Below are positions 5,846-6,708 of a stretch of 6,708 bases of DNA, in pieces (the stretch's first letter is position 1; the number at the start of each line of letters is the position of its first letter). The notes under the pieces were generated by a model, which saw only the letters and a list, made by a program, of their open reading frames with translations, made no database searches and was not told where the DNA came from. Origin of the DNA: Mesolinea sp964536465 (GTDB lineage Bacteria; Chloroflexota; Anaerolineae; Anaerolineales; Anaerolineaceae); assembly GCA_964536465.1 (NCBI GenBank), contig CAZHXQ010000091.1, forward strand, positions 1 to 6,708, written 5' to 3'. Position numbers and translations under genes: made by a program.

Positions 5846-6708
5846 ATGCGGCAGATCTATCTGCAAAAACAATTCTATCATCTGGCTAAGAAAGCGATCA
5901 TCCACCCGAGCGAGGAAGCCATACAGCGAGAGCAATCCTTGAGGATATGGGATGCGCTCTGTCAGCAAGGCATGAGCCGGGAAGCGGCCAGCAAAGTGCT
6001 TGGAATATTCCGGGCAAGCCTGTACCGTTGGAAACGAGGATTACGTCTGGAAGGTTGGAAAGGGCTGGAGAAGCGCAGTCGTCGTCCCAAACGCCTGCGC
6101 AAACGAAAATGGAGCCAGGAGTTAATCGAGGGAGTGCGGTCCTTGCGCCAGCTCTATCCCTGCTGGGGAAAAGAGAAGATCAAAGTCCTGCTGGAAGAGG
6201 ATCAGATCACAGCTTCAGTATCCACGGTTGGGCGGGTGATTGCTGATCTCAAGCAACGTGGTCAAATCCCCACCGTGCGGTACAAAAAATGCTGGAAACC
6301 CAAACGCAAGAGCAAAAGACCTTACGCCATCCGCAAACCCAGGGATTATGAGGCCCTGGAACCAGGCGATATCATCCAGGTGGATACTCTGGATGTGCAT
6401 CCTTTTCCTGCGGTCCACTTCAAACACTTTACCGCCAGAGATGTGATCTCCCGCTGGGATGTGGTTGAAGTCTATCCGCGTGCCAGTTCCAGACAAGCCA
6501 AAGCATTCCTGTTCAATCTGATTAAGCGGGTGCCTTTCCAGGTCAAGGCCATACAAGTAGATGGCGGTTCTGAGTTCATGGCTGAATTCGAGCAGGCCTG
6601 TGAGGAGTTGCAGATCCGTTTGTTTGTTTTACCGCCACGTTCTCCCAAACTAAATGGCAGGGTTGAAAGGGCACACCGCACCCATCTGGATGAGTTCTAT
6701 GCTGTGCA
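5846..6708 (+). CDS. DDE transposase with integrase core domain, IS481-like (3' end outside window)
   Basis: This protein catalyses cutting and joining of the insertion sequence ends. The 287 visible codons are open with no internal stop. The N-terminal part (about 30-75) is a helix-turn-helix region, 'GMSREAASKVLGIFRASLYR', followed by a very basic stretch ('EKRSRRPKRLRKRKW') suited to binding the element's ends. The integrase core has D180 in 'IIQVDTLDVH', D239 in 'QVDGGSEFMAEF' and E274 in 'PKLNGRVERAHRTHLDEFY', with 34 residues between the second D and the E. The NGRVER-HRTHLDEFY block is typical of IS481-like transposases rather than classical IS3 OrfB, and no programmed frameshift is needed. 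Only the last part of the C-terminus is cut off by the window edge. The reading frame looks intact, so the element may be active. Confidence 0.92.
   Translation, partial: MRQIYLQKQFYHLAKKAIIHPSEEAIQREQSLRIWDALCQQGMSREAASKVLGIFRASLYRWKRGLRLEGWKGLEKRSRRPKRLRKRKWSQELIEGVRSLRQLYPCWGKEKIKVLLEEDQITASVSTVGRVIADLKQRGQIPTVRYKKCWKPKRKSKRPYAIRKPRDYEALEPGDIIQVDTLDVHPFPAVHFKHFTARDVISRWDVVEVYPRASSRQAKAFLFNLIKRVPFQVKAIQVDGGSEFMAEFEQACEELQIRLFVLPPRSPKLNGRVERAHRTHLDEFYAV

Larger units (their letters stand above)
5767..6708 (+). mobile_element. Insertion sequence, left part, IS481-like (right end outside window)
   Basis: The element contains a DDE transposase gene preceded by about 80 bases of noncoding leader. 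The left end is placed tentatively at the TGTGAGACG starting at 5767, because TG-initiated ends are common in this class and the AT-rich flank stops about there. The matching right terminal repeat and the target duplication lie outside the window, so the boundary is a guess. The transposase is beyond reasonable doubt. Confidence 0.6.

Noticed and set aside
5947..6246. 99-codon plus-strand ORF inside the transposase
   Set aside because: It is out of frame within the transposase helix-turn-helix and basic region, whose frame is fixed by the strong Shine-Dalgarno sequence and the DDE motif.
1..6708. CRISPR array, tRNA or rRNA genes
   Set aside because: No regularly spaced repeats and no tRNA-like or rRNA-like conserved segments were seen on either strand.

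Overview
The window reads as a bacterial chromosome segment of moderate GC content with Gram-positive-type signals: a consensus vegetative promoter, strong GGAGG-type ribosome binding sites and a GAAC-N4-GTTC SOS box. The gene content (a family B DNA polymerase in a short SOS-controlled operon, beside a thiolase/crotonase pair) would suit an anaerobic Chloroflexota of the Anaerolineae type. That assignment is inference from overall flavour, not from a marker gene.

Layout. Positions 1-1814 (minus strand) hold an acyl-CoA operon: an acetyl-CoA acetyltransferase (thiolase), then an enoyl-CoA hydratase/crotonase that starts inside the thiolase stop codon and runs off the left edge. A 262-bp divergent intergenic region (1815-2076) carries two inverted repeats and, next to the rightward genes, a perfect TTGACA-17-TATAAT promoter whose spacer is filled by a LexA-type operator. 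Positions 2077-5338 (plus strand) form a tight three-gene operon: a RecA/RadA-like protein without a Walker A motif, a small helical protein of unknown function, and a family B DNA polymerase with degraded exonuclease motifs and unusual motifs B and C. Just after it, in convergent orientation, is a 52-codon ORF that looks like the 3' remnant of a lost gene. An AT-rich gene-free stretch follows (5521-5766), then an insertion element whose DDE transposase runs off the right edge.

How the genes work together. The thiolase and crotonase would act in C4/fatty acyl-CoA metabolism (acetoacetyl-CoA formation or cleavage, and crotonyl-CoA hydration). The three-gene plus-strand operon is the most interesting part. 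Its layout (SOS box, RecA-like protein without P-loop, small partner, divergent polymerase) parallels the ImuA-ImuB-DnaE2 mutasome and the SOS control of E. coli Pol II, but uses a family B polymerase. I infer a DNA-damage-induced translesion or replication-restart module. Its polymerase may be exonuclease-deficient, and its polymerase activity cannot be settled from sequence alone.
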